Assembly (NCBI GenBank): GCA_030532685.1
Contig: JAUNKN010000001.1
Location: 87,757 to 151,756 of the forward strand
Length of the DNA stretch: 64,000 nt
Direction of reading: 5' to 3'
Source: Bacteroidales bacterium
Lineage (GTDB): Bacteria > Bacteroidota > Bacteroidia > Bacteroidales > Bacteroidaceae
Within the stretch, counting starts at the first letter, position 1. The number at the start of each line of letters is the position of its first letter. The notes beneath the pieces were generated by a model. It made no database searches. It was given only the letters and a program-made list of their open reading frames with translations, and was not told the origin of the DNA. This document shows positions 8,794 through 22,160 of the stretch, in pieces. The position numbers and the translations under genes were made by a program.

Positions 8794-9915
8794 ATGAAAC
8801 GCTTTCTTCGCATCTTTGGCATCGGACTCATTGCCGCAGCCTTCATTGGCACTTTCTTCTTTCTTTATCAAAAGTCGCGCCCGAAAGAAGTCGTCTACGA
8901 AATTTTCACAGCAAAGATCGACACCATCGAACGTAGCACCGTGGTGACTGGAGCGATTGAACCTCGCAACGAAGTGGAAATTAAACCTCAAATTTCAGGC
9001 ATCATTGCCGAGCTCTATAAAGAAGCCGGACAAATGGTGAGCAAAGGTGAGATTATAGCCAAAGTGCGCGTTATCCCCGATATGGGACAACTCAATGCTG
9101 CCGAGAGTCGTGTGCGCATCGCACAAATGAACTTGAAGCAAGCCGAAGCCGACTATGCTCGCGTAGCAAAACTCCGTGCCGATCAACTCGTGAGTCAAGA
9201 AGAACTGGAAAAGAGCAGCTTGAATTTACGTCAGCAACGTGAAGAATTAGCCTCGGCCAGCGATGCTTTACAAATTGCTCGCGATGGCGTGAGTGCCTCG
9301 ACCGCTGCCTATTCTACCACGCTGATTCGTTCCACCATCGATGGGCTCATTCTCGACATCCCTGTCAAAGTGGGCAACTCCGTCATTATGAGCAACTCCT
9401 TCAACGATGGTACAACCATAGCCACTGTGGCTAATATGGGCGACTTGATATTCAAAGGAAGCATTGATGAAACTGAAGTGGCGCGTCTTGTTAAGGGAAT
9501 GCCCATGAACATCACGGTGGGGGCGTTGCCCAACGAAAAGCTCTCTGCTCAGCTCGAATTTATCGCTCCTAAAACAACCACTGATGCCACCGGCAACCAA
9601 TTTGAAATCAAAGGGGCACTCGTCACTCCCTCGGGCTTAACGATTCGCTCAGGTTATAGCGCCAATGCCGAAATCGTGCTCGAATCGCTCCGAGATGTGC
9701 TTTCTGTTCCTGAAGCAGCAGTGGAGTTTGACGGCGACAGTACTTTCGTGCACATCCTTACTAGCGCCAAAGATACTAAACCTCAAACTTTCGAACGTCG
9801 TTCGGTCGTAACGGGCATTTCCGATGGGGTGAACATTGAAATTAAACGAGGTTTGAAGCAAGGAGAGCAAGTGCGTGGCAATGCTCTCAATGCTGAAAAT
9901 AAGGACTCCAAATAA
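8794..9915 (+). CDS. Periplasmic adaptor (MacA/HlyD-like membrane-fusion protein)
   Basis: A 373-residue adaptor. One N-terminal TM anchor (LIAAAFIGTFFFLYQKS) is followed by a beta-barrel/lipoyl half-motif (GAIEPRNEVEIKPQISGIIA), a helical hairpin (about residues 85-175, rich in Gln, Glu and Ala), the second lipoyl half and a C-terminal barrel. This is the MacA layout. The ATG at 8794 was preferred over one at 8734 because the family begins just before the anchor. It would join the inner-membrane permeases to the TolC-like protein encoded next. Confidence 0.9.
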   Translation: MKRFLRIFGIGLIAAAFIGTFFFLYQKSRPKEVVYEIFTAKIDTIERSTVVTGAIEPRNEVEIKPQISGIIAELYKEAGQMVSKGEIIAKVRVIPDMGQLNAAESRVRIAQMNLKQAEADYARVAKLRADQLVSQEELEKSSLNLRQQREELASASDALQIARDGVSASTAAYSTTLIRSTIDGLILDIPVKVGNSVIMSNSFNDGTTIATVANMGDLIFKGSIDETEVARLVKGMPMNITVGALPNEKLSAQLEFIAPKTTTDATGNQFEIKGALVTPSGLTIRSGYSANAEIVLESLRDVLSVPEAAVEFDGDSTFVHILTSAKDTKPQTFERRSVVTGISDGVNIEIKRGLKQGEQVRGNALNAENKDSK

Positions 9916-9924
9916 CAGCGCAAT

Positions 9925-11232
9925 ATGAAACGCATCATTCTCAGTTTCTCTCTATTGTGTGCACTGACAAGTAGTGCTCAAGACTGCTTTACTCTGCGCC
10001 AATGCATCGAGCGAGCCACCTCGCGCAACATCTCTATTAGACAAAGCGACTTGTCGCGCCAACAATCGGCCATAGCCCTCAATTCGGCTCGCAATGCTCG
10101 TCTGCCTGAACTCTCGGCATCGGCCAGCGAAAATCTTAGTTTCGGTCGAGGACTTACGGCCAACAATACTTATGTGCAACGCACCACCTCCTCGACTTCT
10201 TTCCACCTTGGGGCGAGCATTCCTCTCTATCTCGGTGGGCGCATAGGATTGGAAAAACAACGTGCCAGTTTGAATCTCGCAGCCGCAACGGCCGATGTCG
10301 ATGTGCTGCGCGAGAATCTATCGCTCCAAGTGGCTCGACTCTATCTTCAATGTTTGTACAATGCCGACATGACCGAGCAGAGCCGTGCCAACTTGGCCGA
10401 AGCTCAAAAGCAGGAGCAACGCGTGGCGCAACGCATAGCAGCAGGCAAAACTCCCGAAATCGATTTGGCCGAAGCACAATCGCGTGTGGCCCAAGACCAG
10501 CTCGCCCTGACGCAGGCCGAAAACGCTCACAAACTCTCGCTACTCGACCTCTCTCAACTGCTTGAAATGAGCTCTCCCGACAGCCTACAAATCGTGCGTC
10601 CCGGCGACGAGCAACTTCCTAACATCGTGGGCAATCCTGAAGAAATTTACCTCCTCGCTTTGAGCGAACGTCCCGCTCTGCGTGCAGCCGATTTGCGCAT
10701 ACAAGCAGCAGAAAAGAGCATCGCCATAGCTCGCACCGGTATGCGCCCTCAAGTATCGGCTTCGGCGGGATTAGGAACGAGTTATTACAGCACCTCGGGC
10801 ATCAAAAATAGTGCTTTGGGCACACAAATCAAAGATAACTTTGGACAACAGATTGGGGTTTCCGTAAGCATTCCTCTATTTGACCGTTACGCGACGCGCA
10901 ACAACGTGAGTACGGCACGCTTAGAATGTCTCAATCAGCAGTTGGCACTCGAAGAGCAGCGCAAACGACTGTACAAGGACATCCAAGATGCCTACTACAA
11001 TGCCTTGGCAGCACAACAAAAACACGAAGCCTCCCAAGCTGCAGAAATAGCTGCGACCACTGCTCTTCGGGCCGTTGAGAAGAAATACGAAACAGGGCGC
11101 GCTACTGCCACCGAATATGACGAAGCACGTTTGCGACACTTTACTGCTACGAGCAATCGCATAGCAGCTCGTTACGAATTGCTATTTCGTGCCAAGATTC
11201 TCGACTTTTATCGCGGAGAGGCTTTGCAGTAA
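9925..11232 (+). CDS. TolC-family outer-membrane efflux protein
   Basis: A 435-residue outer-membrane factor. The signal peptide ends near SSAQ (residues 16-19). Two structural repeats follow, each with long Gln/Ala/Glu-rich helices (LSRQQSAIALNSARNARLPE, then AQSRVAQDQLALTQAENAHK), and beta strands such as SFHLGASIPLYLGG and GVSVSIPLFDRYA. It lies 9 bases after the adaptor and completes the tripartite system. The hairpin at 11246-11274 closes the operon. Confidence 0.9.
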   Translation: MKRIILSFSLLCALTSSAQDCFTLRQCIERATSRNISIRQSDLSRQQSAIALNSARNARLPELSASASENLSFGRGLTANNTYVQRTTSSTSFHLGASIPLYLGGRIGLEKQRASLNLAAATADVDVLRENLSLQVARLYLQCLYNADMTEQSRANLAEAQKQEQRVAQRIAAGKTPEIDLAEAQSRVAQDQLALTQAENAHKLSLLDLSQLLEMSSPDSLQIVRPGDEQLPNIVGNPEEIYLLALSERPALRAADLRIQAAEKSIAIARTGMRPQVSASAGLGTSYYSTSGIKNSALGTQIKDNFGQQIGVSVSIPLFDRYATRNNVSTARLECLNQQLALEEQRKRLYKDIQDAYYNALAAQQKHEASQAAEIAATTALRAVEKKYETGRATATEYDEARLRHFTATSNRIAARYELLFRAKILDFYRGEALQ

Positions 11233-11245
11233 ACCCTAATCTTCA

Positions 11246-11274
11246 AGAGGTTTTCTATAGAATCACCTCTTTTT
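11246..11274 (+). terminator. Terminator of the tripartite efflux operon
   Basis: The stem AGAGGT / ACCTCT encloses the palindrome TTCTATAGAA and is followed by TTTTCTCC, 14 bases after the TolC stop. Confidence 0.7.
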
Positions 11275-11317
11275 CTCCTCCCGATGAGTTTTGAGGTTCA
11301 AAGAAGCGTTATTTTAA

Positions 11318-11380
11318 GAAAAAGCAAGCGTCCAATCCGGCTACTTCTTAACAGAAAGGTAGCTTGATTGGACGCTTGTT
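11318..11380 (-). terminator. ligA terminator (long hairpin)
   Basis: An outer 13-bp perfect stem (CAAGCGTCCAATC at 11325-11337 / GATTGGACGCTTG at 11366-11378) continues into an inner GCTAC/GTAGC stem. On the minus strand the hairpin is followed by CTTTTTCTT. It lies 42 bases beyond the ligA stop. Confidence 0.8.
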
Positions 11381-11419
11381 CAATAGCTTGCTCGATGGAA
11401 GAGCGAGAGAACTTGCAGC

Positions 11420-14297
<2,878 letters not shown>

Positions 14298-14342
14298 TTC
14301 AGCAAGTGCTCCGAGAATCTTGTAGGAGAGTTTAGCCGAAAT

Positions 14343-14379
14343 TCCTCTTCCCACGTAGGATTTTCTACTTCCCACATAA
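14343..14379. repeat. Dispersed CTACGTGGGA repeat, copy 2 (short form)
   Basis: One intact core (CTTCCCACGTAGGA) and one degenerate core (CTTCCCACATA) lie in the trmD/epimerase gap. It is a reduced version of the repeat at 5249-5330. Confidence 0.7.
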
Positions 14380-14483
14380 AAGAGTCGTCGCTCTACCCTC
14401 TTTCGACGTTCCGTGCAGAAAAGTTGAGAGAAAAGGCTCGGACTTTTATTGCTTGCTCCATCTCCTTATTACCCCATCACACT

Positions 14484-15680
14484 ATGATTGACTTCAAAGC
14501 CCTTGCCGCTCAGTACAAACACGAATTACTGGGCCGCGTTATGCCTTTTTGGATGAACCATTCCATCGACCACCAATATGGTGGCTTCTTGCACTGTTTG
14601 GAGCGCGATGGAGAGGTGTTCGACACAGATAAATTTGTTTGGATGCAAGGGCGCGAAGTATGGATGCTCTCCAAACTCTACAACACTGTTCCCACGACCG
14701 AAGTCGACGAGGCCACACGAAATGCCTGGCTCGAAGCCGCAGTGCAAGGAGCCGAATTTTTGAAAGCGAAAGCTCACGATGGGCAATTGAATTTCTATTT
14801 TTCGCTCGACCGCGAAGGACATCCCTTGGTCGAACCCTACAACATCTTTTCCTATACCTTTGCCACCATTGCCTTTGGACAGCTAACCTTGGCCACAGGC
14901 AATGAGGAGTATGCCCAATTGGCACGCCGCATCTTCGATATCGTCCTCTCCAAGGTCGATAACCCCAAAGGGCGCTGGAACAAGGCCTCGAGCGGAGCAC
15001 GTGCCATGAAAGGATTTGCACTGCCTATGATTCTTTGCAATGTGGCACTCGAAATAGAGCATTTGCTGAGCGAAGATTTCCTCATGCAAACTATCGAGAC
15101 TTGCATTCATGAAGTCATGGAGGTGTTTTATCGCCCAGAGTTGGGACTGATTGTCGAGAACCTGAGCCACGACAACCAGCTTGTGGATAGTATGGATGGA
15201 CGTCTGCTCAATCCTGGACACGCCATAGAAGCCATGTGGTTTGTCATGGATTTAGGCAAGCGACTGAACCGCCCTGAACTCATCGAACGTGCTTGCCAAA
15301 TAGCTATTGCCGAAGCCAAATATGGGTGGGATAAGGAACATGGAGGAATTTTTTACTTCATGGACCGATTGGGACGTCCTCTACAACAGCTTGAGTGGGA
15401 TCAAAAGTTGTGGTGGGTGCACATTGAAACCCTTATCACCATGCTCAAGGGCTATCAGCTTACGGGCAATGAGGAGTGTTTGCGCTGGTTTGAGCGTGTA
15501 CACGAATATGTCTGGTCTCACTTTGTCGATCCCGAACATGGGGAATGGTTTGGATATTTAAATCGTCGGGGCGAAGTACTCCTCACACTCAAAGGTGGCA
15601 AGTGGAAAGGTTGTTTTCACGTTCCTCGTGGTTTGCTGCAATGTTGGCAAATGCTCGAAGAGATTGCCGAGCGTAAATGA
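14484..15680 (+). CDS. AGE-family sugar 2-epimerase (N-acylglucosamine 2-epimerase type)
   Basis: A 398-residue (alpha/alpha)6-barrel enzyme that interconverts GlcNAc/ManNAc or a related aldose pair at C2. Recognisable family blocks are FVWMQGREVWMLSKLYN, ALPMILCNVALEIE, NPGHAIEAMWFVMDLGKR, KEHGGIFYFMD and LEWDQKLWWVHIETL; the last four contain the conserved His/Glu/Arg pocket residues. These read closer to renin-binding/GlcNAc 2-epimerases than to cellobiose 2-epimerases, but both belong to the family. The start at 14484 (MIDFKALAAQY) was preferred to an upstream ATG at 14424. It may feed amino sugars or mannosides into central metabolism. Confidence 0.85.
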   Translation: MIDFKALAAQYKHELLGRVMPFWMNHSIDHQYGGFLHCLERDGEVFDTDKFVWMQGREVWMLSKLYNTVPTTEVDEATRNAWLEAAVQGAEFLKAKAHDGQLNFYFSLDREGHPLVEPYNIFSYTFATIAFGQLTLATGNEEYAQLARRIFDIVLSKVDNPKGRWNKASSGARAMKGFALPMILCNVALEIEHLLSEDFLMQTIETCIHEVMEVFYRPELGLIVENLSHDNQLVDSMDGRLLNPGHAIEAMWFVMDLGKRLNRPELIERACQIAIAEAKYGWDKEHGGIFYFMDRLGRPLQQLEWDQKLWWVHIETLITMLKGYQLTGNEECLRWFERVHEYVWSHFVDPEHGEWFGYLNRRGEVLLTLKGGKWKGCFHVPRGLLQCWQMLEEIAERK

Positions 15681-15744
15681 ACTAACTTTTCATTTCTCTT
15701 TCAGCACCACAAATTCCCGCAATTTGCGATAAAAGTCAAAAATA

Positions 15745-15778
15745 AAAACCGCCACACTCCAGAGAGTGTGGCGGTTTT
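15745..15778. terminator. Bidirectional terminator between the epimerase and gapA
   Basis: A 15-bp perfect stem (AAAACCGCCACACTC / GAGTGTGGCGGTTTT) with a 4-base loop lies between convergent genes. The A- and T-runs serve both directions. Confidence 0.85.
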
Positions 15779-15802
15779 ATATTTGAGAAAATGTGCTAGA
15801 AA

Positions 15803-16834
<1,032 letters not shown>

Positions 16835-16938
16835 TTATGGTGTTAAAAGAGTTGTCTCTACCGAAGCAAAGAAGCTCGAAAAGAGCCGAAAATGAGAAAT
16901 TTAAGTGGGAACACCCATTTTTCTTCATTTTGATAGCG

Positions 16939-16946
16939 CAAAAGTA
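16939..16946 (-). promoter_or_regulatory. gapA: gapA -7 box
   Basis: On the minus strand this reads TACTTTTG. No good -33 TTTG is seen at 19-20 bp. The mscL box lies only 13 bp away on the other strand, so the two divergent promoters overlap. Confidence 0.65.
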
Positions 16947-16958
16947 CGAAGAATCTTT

Positions 16959-16966
16959 TACTTTTG
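16959..16966 (+). promoter_or_regulatory. mscL: mscL -7 box
   Basis: TACTTTTG lies 31 bases before the mscL ATG. The nearest TTTG is 26 bp upstream, longer than the consensus spacer. Confidence 0.65.
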
Positions 16967-16997
16967 TACCCGATAACCACACAAAAATAGAATTACT

Positions 16998-17405
16998 ATG
17001 TCATTTATCTCAGAATTCAAGGCCTTTGCCGTGAAAGGCAATGCCGTAGATATGGCAGTCGGTGTCATCATCGGTGCTGCATTTGGTAAAATTGTTTCTT
17101 CGATTGTCGACGATCTCATCATGCCTCCTATCGGATGGATTATAGGCGGTGTAGACTTCAAAGACCTCAAAGTTGAGCTTCCTGCTCTTATTGAGGGGCA
17201 AACTGCTGTTTCTATCAATTATGGAAACTTTGTGCAGACTGTCATCGACTTCCTCATCATCGCTTTTTGCGTATTCATGCTCGTGCGCGGTATCAATTCT
17301 CTTAAGAAGAAAGAGGCTCCAGCCGAGACTCCTGCTCCCCCTGCTGGCCCCACGCAAGAGGAACTGCTCGCTGAAATTCGCGACTTGCTAAAGAACAACA
17401 AGTAA
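16998..17405 (+). CDS. mscL: Large-conductance mechanosensitive channel
   Basis: A 135-residue inner-membrane channel that opens under osmotic downshock. It has the N-terminal amphipathic helix [22 protein letters not shown]1 with [15 protein letters not shown], a periplasmic loop, TM2 ([15 protein letters not shown]) and a charged C-terminal helix. Length and motifs are standard for MscL. It is transcribed away from gapA and followed by a strong hairpin. Confidence 0.96.
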   Translation: MSFISEFKAFAVKGNAVDMAVGVIIGAAFGKIVSSIVDDLIMPPIGWIIGGVDFKDLKVELPALIEGQTAVSINYGNFVQTVIDFLIIAFCVFMLVRGINSLKKKEAPAETPAPPAGPTQEELLAEIRDLLKNNK

Positions 17406-17423
17406 ACAACTTGCGCAACTCAC

Positions 17424-17459
17424 GTGTGGCGCGAAGCCTAAACTAGCTTCGCGCCACAC
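17424..17459 (+). terminator. Hairpin after mscL
   Basis: A 14-bp perfect stem (GTGTGGCGCGAAGC / GCTTCGCGCCACAC) begins 19 bases after the mscL stop. The T-tract is weak (ACTTTATAT), so it may act as an attenuator or processing site as well as a terminator before guaA. Confidence 0.65.
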
Positions 17460-17487
17460 ACTTTATATATTTCCTTTCCTAACGACG

Positions 17488-19098
17488 ATGCAACAGAAAA
17501 TCATTATCCTCGATTTCGGCTCACAAACGACTCAGCTCATCGGCCGTCGTGTGCGTGAGATGGACACTTTCTGCGAAATCCTCCCTTACAACAAGTTCCC
17601 TCACGACGATCCTTCGGTCATAGGGGTTATTCTATCTGGCTCTCCTTTCTCTGTTTATGATCCAGAGGCCTTTCAGGTAGAGCTGAAAGAAATTCGTGGC
17701 CGATTGCCCATTTTGGGTATCTGCTATGGAGCTCAGTTTATGGCTCACACCAATGGTGGAAAGGTTGAGCCTGCTGCTACTCGCGAATACGGACGTGCAC
17801 AACTTTCTAGCATCGAAATGGAAAATCCACTTTTTCGAGGTTTCACTCCAAACTCTCAAGTATGGATGAGCCACGGAGATACGATTACCGCCATTCCTAA
17901 CAATTTTCGTTGCATTGCATCGACCGATAAAGTAAAGTACGCTGCTTATCAAGCAGAAGGAGAACAGCTTTGGGGGGTTCAGTTTCATCCAGAAGTCTTT
18001 CACTCTCTGCAAGGCACTCAACTTCTTAGAAACTTTGTTATCGACATTTGTGGTTCACGACAAGATTGGAGTGCTGCCTCTTTCGTAGACACAACGGTGG
18101 CTGAATTGAAGAGCCAATTAGGCAACGATCGAGTAATTCTTGGCCTCTCGGGAGGAGTAGACTCTTCCGTGGCTGCTGTACTGCTTAATAAAGCCATTGG
18201 CGATCGCCTCACCTGCATCTTTGTAGATCACGGTATGCTGCGCAAAGATGAATTTAAGAATGTCATGGAGGACTATAAATGCCTTGGTCTAAACGTGATA
18301 GGGGTAGATGCAAGTGACAAGTTCTTTGCCGAATTAGCAGGTGTAGAAGATCCAGAACAAAAACGTAAAATCATTGGAAAGGGATTCATTGATGTATTCG
18401 ACGCTGAAGCAATGAAAATCACCGATGCCCGTTGGCTTGCACAAGGTACTATTTATCCCGACCGCATCGAAAGTTTAAATATCACAGGAAAAGTCATCAA
18501 GAGTCATCATAATGTCGGTGGTTTACCCGAGAAGATGAACTTGCGCATCTGCGAACCTCTTCAATGGCTTTTTAAAGACGAAGTGCGTCGCGTTGGGCGT
18601 CAAATGGGGATGCCCGAACATCTCATCAACCGCCATCCCTTCCCTGGCCCAGGTCTGGCGGTGCGTATCCTCGGTGAAATTACACGTGAAAAGGTAGAGG
18701 TTCTTCAAAATGCAGACGATATATATATCCGAGGTCTACGTGACTACAAAGTTAAAATGGATGTATCTGAAGCACGTCGTGTACTTGCTGCGGGTGTTCC
18801 TACCGATGCTCCTCAAGAGGGTGAAATAGAAGTGTCGCTCTACGATCAGATTTGGCAAGCAGGAGCCATACTTCTTCCTGTGAACAGTGTCGGAGTAATG
18901 GGGGATGAACGTACTTACGAAAAGGCTGTAGCTCTGCGTGCAGTAACCTCGACCGATGCTATGACTGCTGATTGGGCTCATCTACCCTATGATTTCATGG
19001 CTAAAGTAAGCAATGATATTATCAATCACGTAAGAGGGATCAATCGTGTATGTTATGATATTTCCTCAAAACCACCTGCAACTATCGAATGGGAATAA
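17488..19098 (+). CDS. guaA: GMP synthase (glutamine-hydrolysing)
   Basis: A 536-residue enzyme converting XMP, glutamine and ATP to GMP. The N-terminal class I amidotransferase has GICYGAQ (nucleophile Cys 79) and QFHPEV (His 167, Glu 169). The ATP-pyrophosphatase P-loop is LSGGVDSS (residues 220-227). The C-terminal dimerisation domain ends in the usual KPPATIEWE. The partner guaB is in the same window at 34160 but not linked. A perfect hairpin terminates the gene. Confidence 0.97.
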   Translation: MQQKIIILDFGSQTTQLIGRRVREMDTFCEILPYNKFPHDDPSVIGVILSGSPFSVYDPEAFQVELKEIRGRLPILGICYGAQFMAHTNGGKVEPAATREYGRAQLSSIEMENPLFRGFTPNSQVWMSHGDTITAIPNNFRCIASTDKVKYAAYQAEGEQLWGVQFHPEVFHSLQGTQLLRNFVIDICGSRQDWSAASFVDTTVAELKSQLGNDRVILGLSGGVDSSVAAVLLNKAIGDRLTCIFVDHGMLRKDEFKNVMEDYKCLGLNVIGVDASDKFFAELAGVEDPEQKRKIIGKGFIDVFDAEAMKITDARWLAQGTIYPDRIESLNITGKVIKSHHNVGGLPEKMNLRICEPLQWLFKDEVRRVGRQMGMPEHLINRHPFPGPGLAVRILGEITREKVEVLQNADDIYIRGLRDYKVKMDVSEARRVLAAGVPTDAPQEGEIEVSLYDQIWQAGAILLPVNSVGVMGDERTYEKAVALRAVTSTDAMTADWAHLPYDFMAKVSNDIINHVRGINRVCYDISSKPPATIEWE

Positions 19099-19129
19099 TC
19101 CTCCCTACTTCTCATCTCTTTTTAGTTTT

Positions 19130-19167
19130 ATATTGCCCCGTCAAATACTTATTTGACGGGGCAATAT
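19130..19167 (+). terminator. guaA terminator
   Basis: A 17-bp perfect stem (ATATTGCCCCGTCAAAT / ATTTGACGGGGCAATAT) with loop ACTT lies 32 bases after the guaA stop. Confidence 0.8.
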
Positions 19168-19196
19168 TTGAATCATTTTTTATTGTTCATGTAAAC

Positions 19197-19237
19197 AAAA
19201 AGGACTGCATCAAAATCAAAGATTTCGATACAGTCCT
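19197..19237 (-). terminator. rpsP terminator
   Basis: An imperfect hairpin (AGGACTG...CAGTCCT outside, with AAATC...GATTT inside) is followed on the minus strand by TTTTTGTTTAC. It lies about 93 bases beyond the rpsP stop. Confidence 0.6.
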
Positions 19238-19329
19238 CGATAGGGATATGATTTAGAATGAGTCCTTATTTTACTTGTAATGTCTGTGGTACCAGCAGCA
19301 AACATTACTCGACTCTAATGTACCAAGAT

Positions 19330-19893
19330 TTAGGCTTCAGCTTCTTCTGTAGCTGTTTCCTCAGTAGCACCTTCTTCTGTTACCTCCTCAGTAGCAGCAG
19401 CGGCAGCTTCGGCTTCAGCCTTAGCAGCTGCTTCAGCGGCCTTCTTTTCGGCTACCTTTTCGGCAATTTTTGCATTGGTTGCCTTTTCGGCTTCAAGGCG
19501 AGCAGCAAGTGTGCTCTTCTTTTCTTCTGCAATCTTACCAACTACGGCAGCAGACTTAGCATCCTTTTGTTGCTTCCAAGCATCAAATTTGCTCTGCGCA
19601 GCAGCTTCGTCGAAAGCTCCCTTTTTTACACCGCCGCGGAGGTGCTTCATGAGAAGTACACCTTCTTCTGAAAGAATATTGCGTACAGTGTCGCTGGGCT
19701 GAGCACCGCACTCTACCCAATGAAGAGCACGCTCGAAGTTAAGGTCAACTGTTGCAGGATGGGTGTTGGGGTTGTAGGTACCGATTTTTTCAGTAAACTT
19801 ACCGTCGCGAGGAGCGCGTACGTCAGCGATTACGATGCTGTAAAAAGCGTAGCCCTTGCGGCCATGGCGCTGCAAACGAATACGAGTTGCCAT
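19330..19893 (-). CDS. rpsP: 30S ribosomal protein S16 with C-terminal extension
   Basis: A 187-residue protein. The first 80-90 residues are canonical S16 ([20 protein letters not shown], then [20 protein letters not shown]). The remainder is an Ala/Glu/Lys-rich tail, predicted helical and then strongly acidic ([20 protein letters not shown]). Such tails are normal in Bacteroidota S16, while the E. coli protein stops near residue 82. The start at 19893 removes ten residues of 5' read-through. A good promoter lies at 19973-20003, giving a leader of about 75 bases with a small GGGGA/TCCCC hairpin at 19916-19929. Confidence 0.95.
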   Translation of the reverse strand: MATRIRLQRHGRKGYAFYSIVIADVRAPRDGKFTEKIGTYNPNTHPATVDLNFERALHWVECGAQPSDTVRNILSEEGVLLMKHLRGGVKKGAFDEAAAQSKFDAWKQQKDAKSAAVVGKIAEEKKSTLAARLEAEKATNAKIAEKVAEKKAAEAAAKAEAEAAAAATEEVTEEGATEETATEEAEA

Positions 19894-19972
19894 TGTATTA
19901 AAATGTGATTTAGTTGGGGACACGTCCCCAGGTGAATAAATAAAAACATACCGCTATCACGTAGCGACGAAG

Positions 19973-20003
19973 CAAAGGTACGTATTTTTGCTGGAAAGAC
20001 AAC
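19973..20003 (-). promoter_or_regulatory. rpsP: rpsP promoter
   Basis: On the minus strand: GTTG (20003-20000), a 19-bp spacer and TACCTTTG (19980-19973). This is a near-perfect Bacteroidota promoter. Confidence 0.8.
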
Positions 20004-20040
20004 GGTTTTGACTGAGATTTAGGCAAAAAACATCACTTAT

Positions 20041-22134
20041 TTATCGATTTAGTACACGATCACCCAGTATTTTGGCGAAAATCATTTCTAATTGATTTAT
20101 TTCAACTAATTGTCGCATCAACTCCATGGTACGTTCTTCGTCGGCATGTGTTGCAGGCTGCCGCAATTCAAAAAGAATTTCTTCCTTGTGTACTCCTAGA
20201 ATAGCATGCTTATAATCGTTAATGAGACGAGGGATAATTTCACTCAATCGTTTCTCATCGGGAAGATACTGACGCTGTTGTAAAGTGGAAAGCTGATACT
20301 GATCATTTCCTAATGCGGAAGCAAGATTACTAATCGTCGGATCTGAGTGCCTCATGAAATAGTCGCGTGCATTGAAGTTTTCTTCAGAAGCGTGTTCTGC
20401 ACATTCCTCTAAAATTCGCTGATGTAACGGTGCTTTCAAAACGATTTCATCTTGATGTAGTTCCGTCTGTACATAAACGGCTAATGGAGGAGAGTCTGGA
20501 ATGACGCTTTCAGAGTTTGGCTGAGGCGTCTTCCCGACTTTGGGCTCTACTACTTCAATTGGAGCAATGAGTGGACAATGCCCATAGCGAACCACCCATT
20601 CCATGAGCTGACGTTCACAGGCTTCCAGTCGACGTAAGGCTGGAGATACAGAGGATAAAGCAGCTATTTCACTCTGCGTAAATGTTGAAGGAGTTGTATG
20701 TCCCCTCTCCACTGAAATCGCTGTAGTATCAGTGGTAGACTGTTCGGTTGTTGGGTTGGGCAATCCAGCAGCATGTGTGCTACTATCTGCCGCCTGATGA
20801 ACACGAGGCGCGCGGCGTTCGGATTGAATACGACGTAATTCTTGAGCCACTTCGCTCACTATCACACTCTCCTCCAGGCCTAACAGCGAAGACAACTCGT
20901 GCACATACACTTGCCGCACGATATCGCTGGGGATCACGGCAATGCTGCGTACAATATCACGGATAACCTCCGCACGCTTCATTGGGTCGTCCTTTGCGCT
21001 ACCCATGAGAAGCTCGGTCTTGAAGCGAATAAAGTCTTGTTGCTCTTTCTCTATATATTGCTGAAAATCGGCAGCTGAATGTTTTTGAGCAAAACTATCT
21101 GGGTCTTCTCCCGCAGGCAACAGCAGCACTTTTATATTAAGCCCCTCGGAGAGCAACATATCAATTCCTCTCAACGAGGCATGAATCCCTGCAGCATCGC
21201 CATCATAGAGAACTGTGACATTATTTGTAAATCGATGAATAAGACGCACTTGCTCTGCGGTGAGCGAAGTTCCACTCGAGGCGACCACATTCTCCACCCC
21301 ATTTTGATGCATAGAAATAACATCCAAATAGCCTTCGACCAAGAAACAGCGATCTTGCTTTACAATGGCTTGTTTAGCCTGATAAAGTCCATAAAGTTCG
21401 CGCTTCTTCGAGTAAATTTCGGACTCTGGCGAATTGACGTATTTACCTACTTTTTTATTTTCTGTATTCAGGATGCGTCCTCCAAAGGCAACGACTCTTC
21501 CGGACACAGAATGCACGGGGAAAATAACACGACCATGGTAGCGATCAAGTAGTCGACCATCGTCCGTGCGGTAACAAAGCCCTGTGCTTTCGAGAAACTT
21601 CTCCTCATAACCTTTTCCACGAGCCGTCTGTGCCAAAGCCTCCCGCGCTTCTATAGAATACCCCAACTGGAACTTGCGAATAATATCGTCTCTCAGCCCT
21701 CGACGACGAAAATAGCTCAAACCAATCGCCATCCCATCGACACTATTGTGCAGTGTGTCCACAAAATAATCGCGAGCCCACTCATTGACCACAAACATCG
21801 CTTCGCGCGTCGTGGCTGCAGTCTTCTCTTCCTCCGAAAGTTCTCGCTCTTTGACCTCTATACCATACTTCCTCCCCAACCATTTCAAGGCTTCGGGATA
21901 GGTCATCTGCTCGTGCTTCATGACAAACTGCACGACATTCCCTCCCTCTCCACAGCTGAAACATTTACAAATCTGTTTCGCTTGCGACACCATGAACGAG
22001 GGCGTACGTTCGTCGTGGAAAGGACACAACCCTTTGAAGTTGGCTCCCGAACGACGAAGCGTAACAAATTCTCCCACGACATCAACGATGTCGGCGGCGG
22101 CCATGATGCGGTCGATGGTTGAACTATCTATCAT
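20041..22134 (-). CDS. dnaG: DNA primase
   Basis: A 697-residue primase that makes RNA primers at the replication fork. The zinc-binding domain is CPFH (Cys 37, His 40) with KCFSC (Cys 58, Cys 61). The catalytic toprim core has FLVEGYLDVISMHQNG and VLYDGDAAGIHAS. A variable linker and a C-terminal helicase-binding domain follow. The start at 22134 (MIDSSTIDRIM) was chosen because the 33 upstream codons would cover the promoter. It is divergent from the glucosaminidase gene. Confidence 0.95.
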   Translation of the reverse strand: MIDSSTIDRIMAAADIVDVVGEFVTLRRSGANFKGLCPFHDERTPSFMVSQAKQICKCFSCGEGGNVVQFVMKHEQMTYPEALKWLGRKYGIEVKERELSEEEKTAATTREAMFVVNEWARDYFVDTLHNSVDGMAIGLSYFRRRGLRDDIIRKFQLGYSIEAREALAQTARGKGYEEKFLESTGLCYRTDDGRLLDRYHGRVIFPVHSVSGRVVAFGGRILNTENKKVGKYVNSPESEIYSKKRELYGLYQAKQAIVKQDRCFLVEGYLDVISMHQNGVENVVASSGTSLTAEQVRLIHRFTNNVTVLYDGDAAGIHASLRGIDMLLSEGLNIKVLLLPAGEDPDSFAQKHSAADFQQYIEKEQQDFIRFKTELLMGSAKDDPMKRAEVIRDIVRSIAVIPSDIVRQVYVHELSSLLGLEESVIVSEVAQELRRIQSERRAPRVHQAADSSTHAAGLPNPTTEQSTTDTTAISVERGHTTPSTFTQSEIAALSSVSPALRRLEACERQLMEWVVRYGHCPLIAPIEVVEPKVGKTPQPNSESVIPDSPPLAVYVQTELHQDEIVLKAPLHQRILEECAEHASEENFNARDYFMRHSDPTISNLASALGNDQYQLSTLQQRQYLPDEKRLSEIIPRLINDYKHAILGVHKEEILFELRQPATHADEERTMELMRQLVEINQLEMIFAKILGDRVLNR

Positions 22135-22160
22135 TGCAAAAACTTCAAAATTACAGGGAA

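Noticed and set aside
17406-17487. A purine riboswitch before guaA
   Set aside because: The gap holds only a simple 14-bp hairpin after mscL and is too short for a purine aptamer.
19258-19702. Plus-strand frames opposite rpsP
   Set aside because: They are rich in Ser, Phe and Cys because they read the complement of the Ala/Glu-rich S16 tail.
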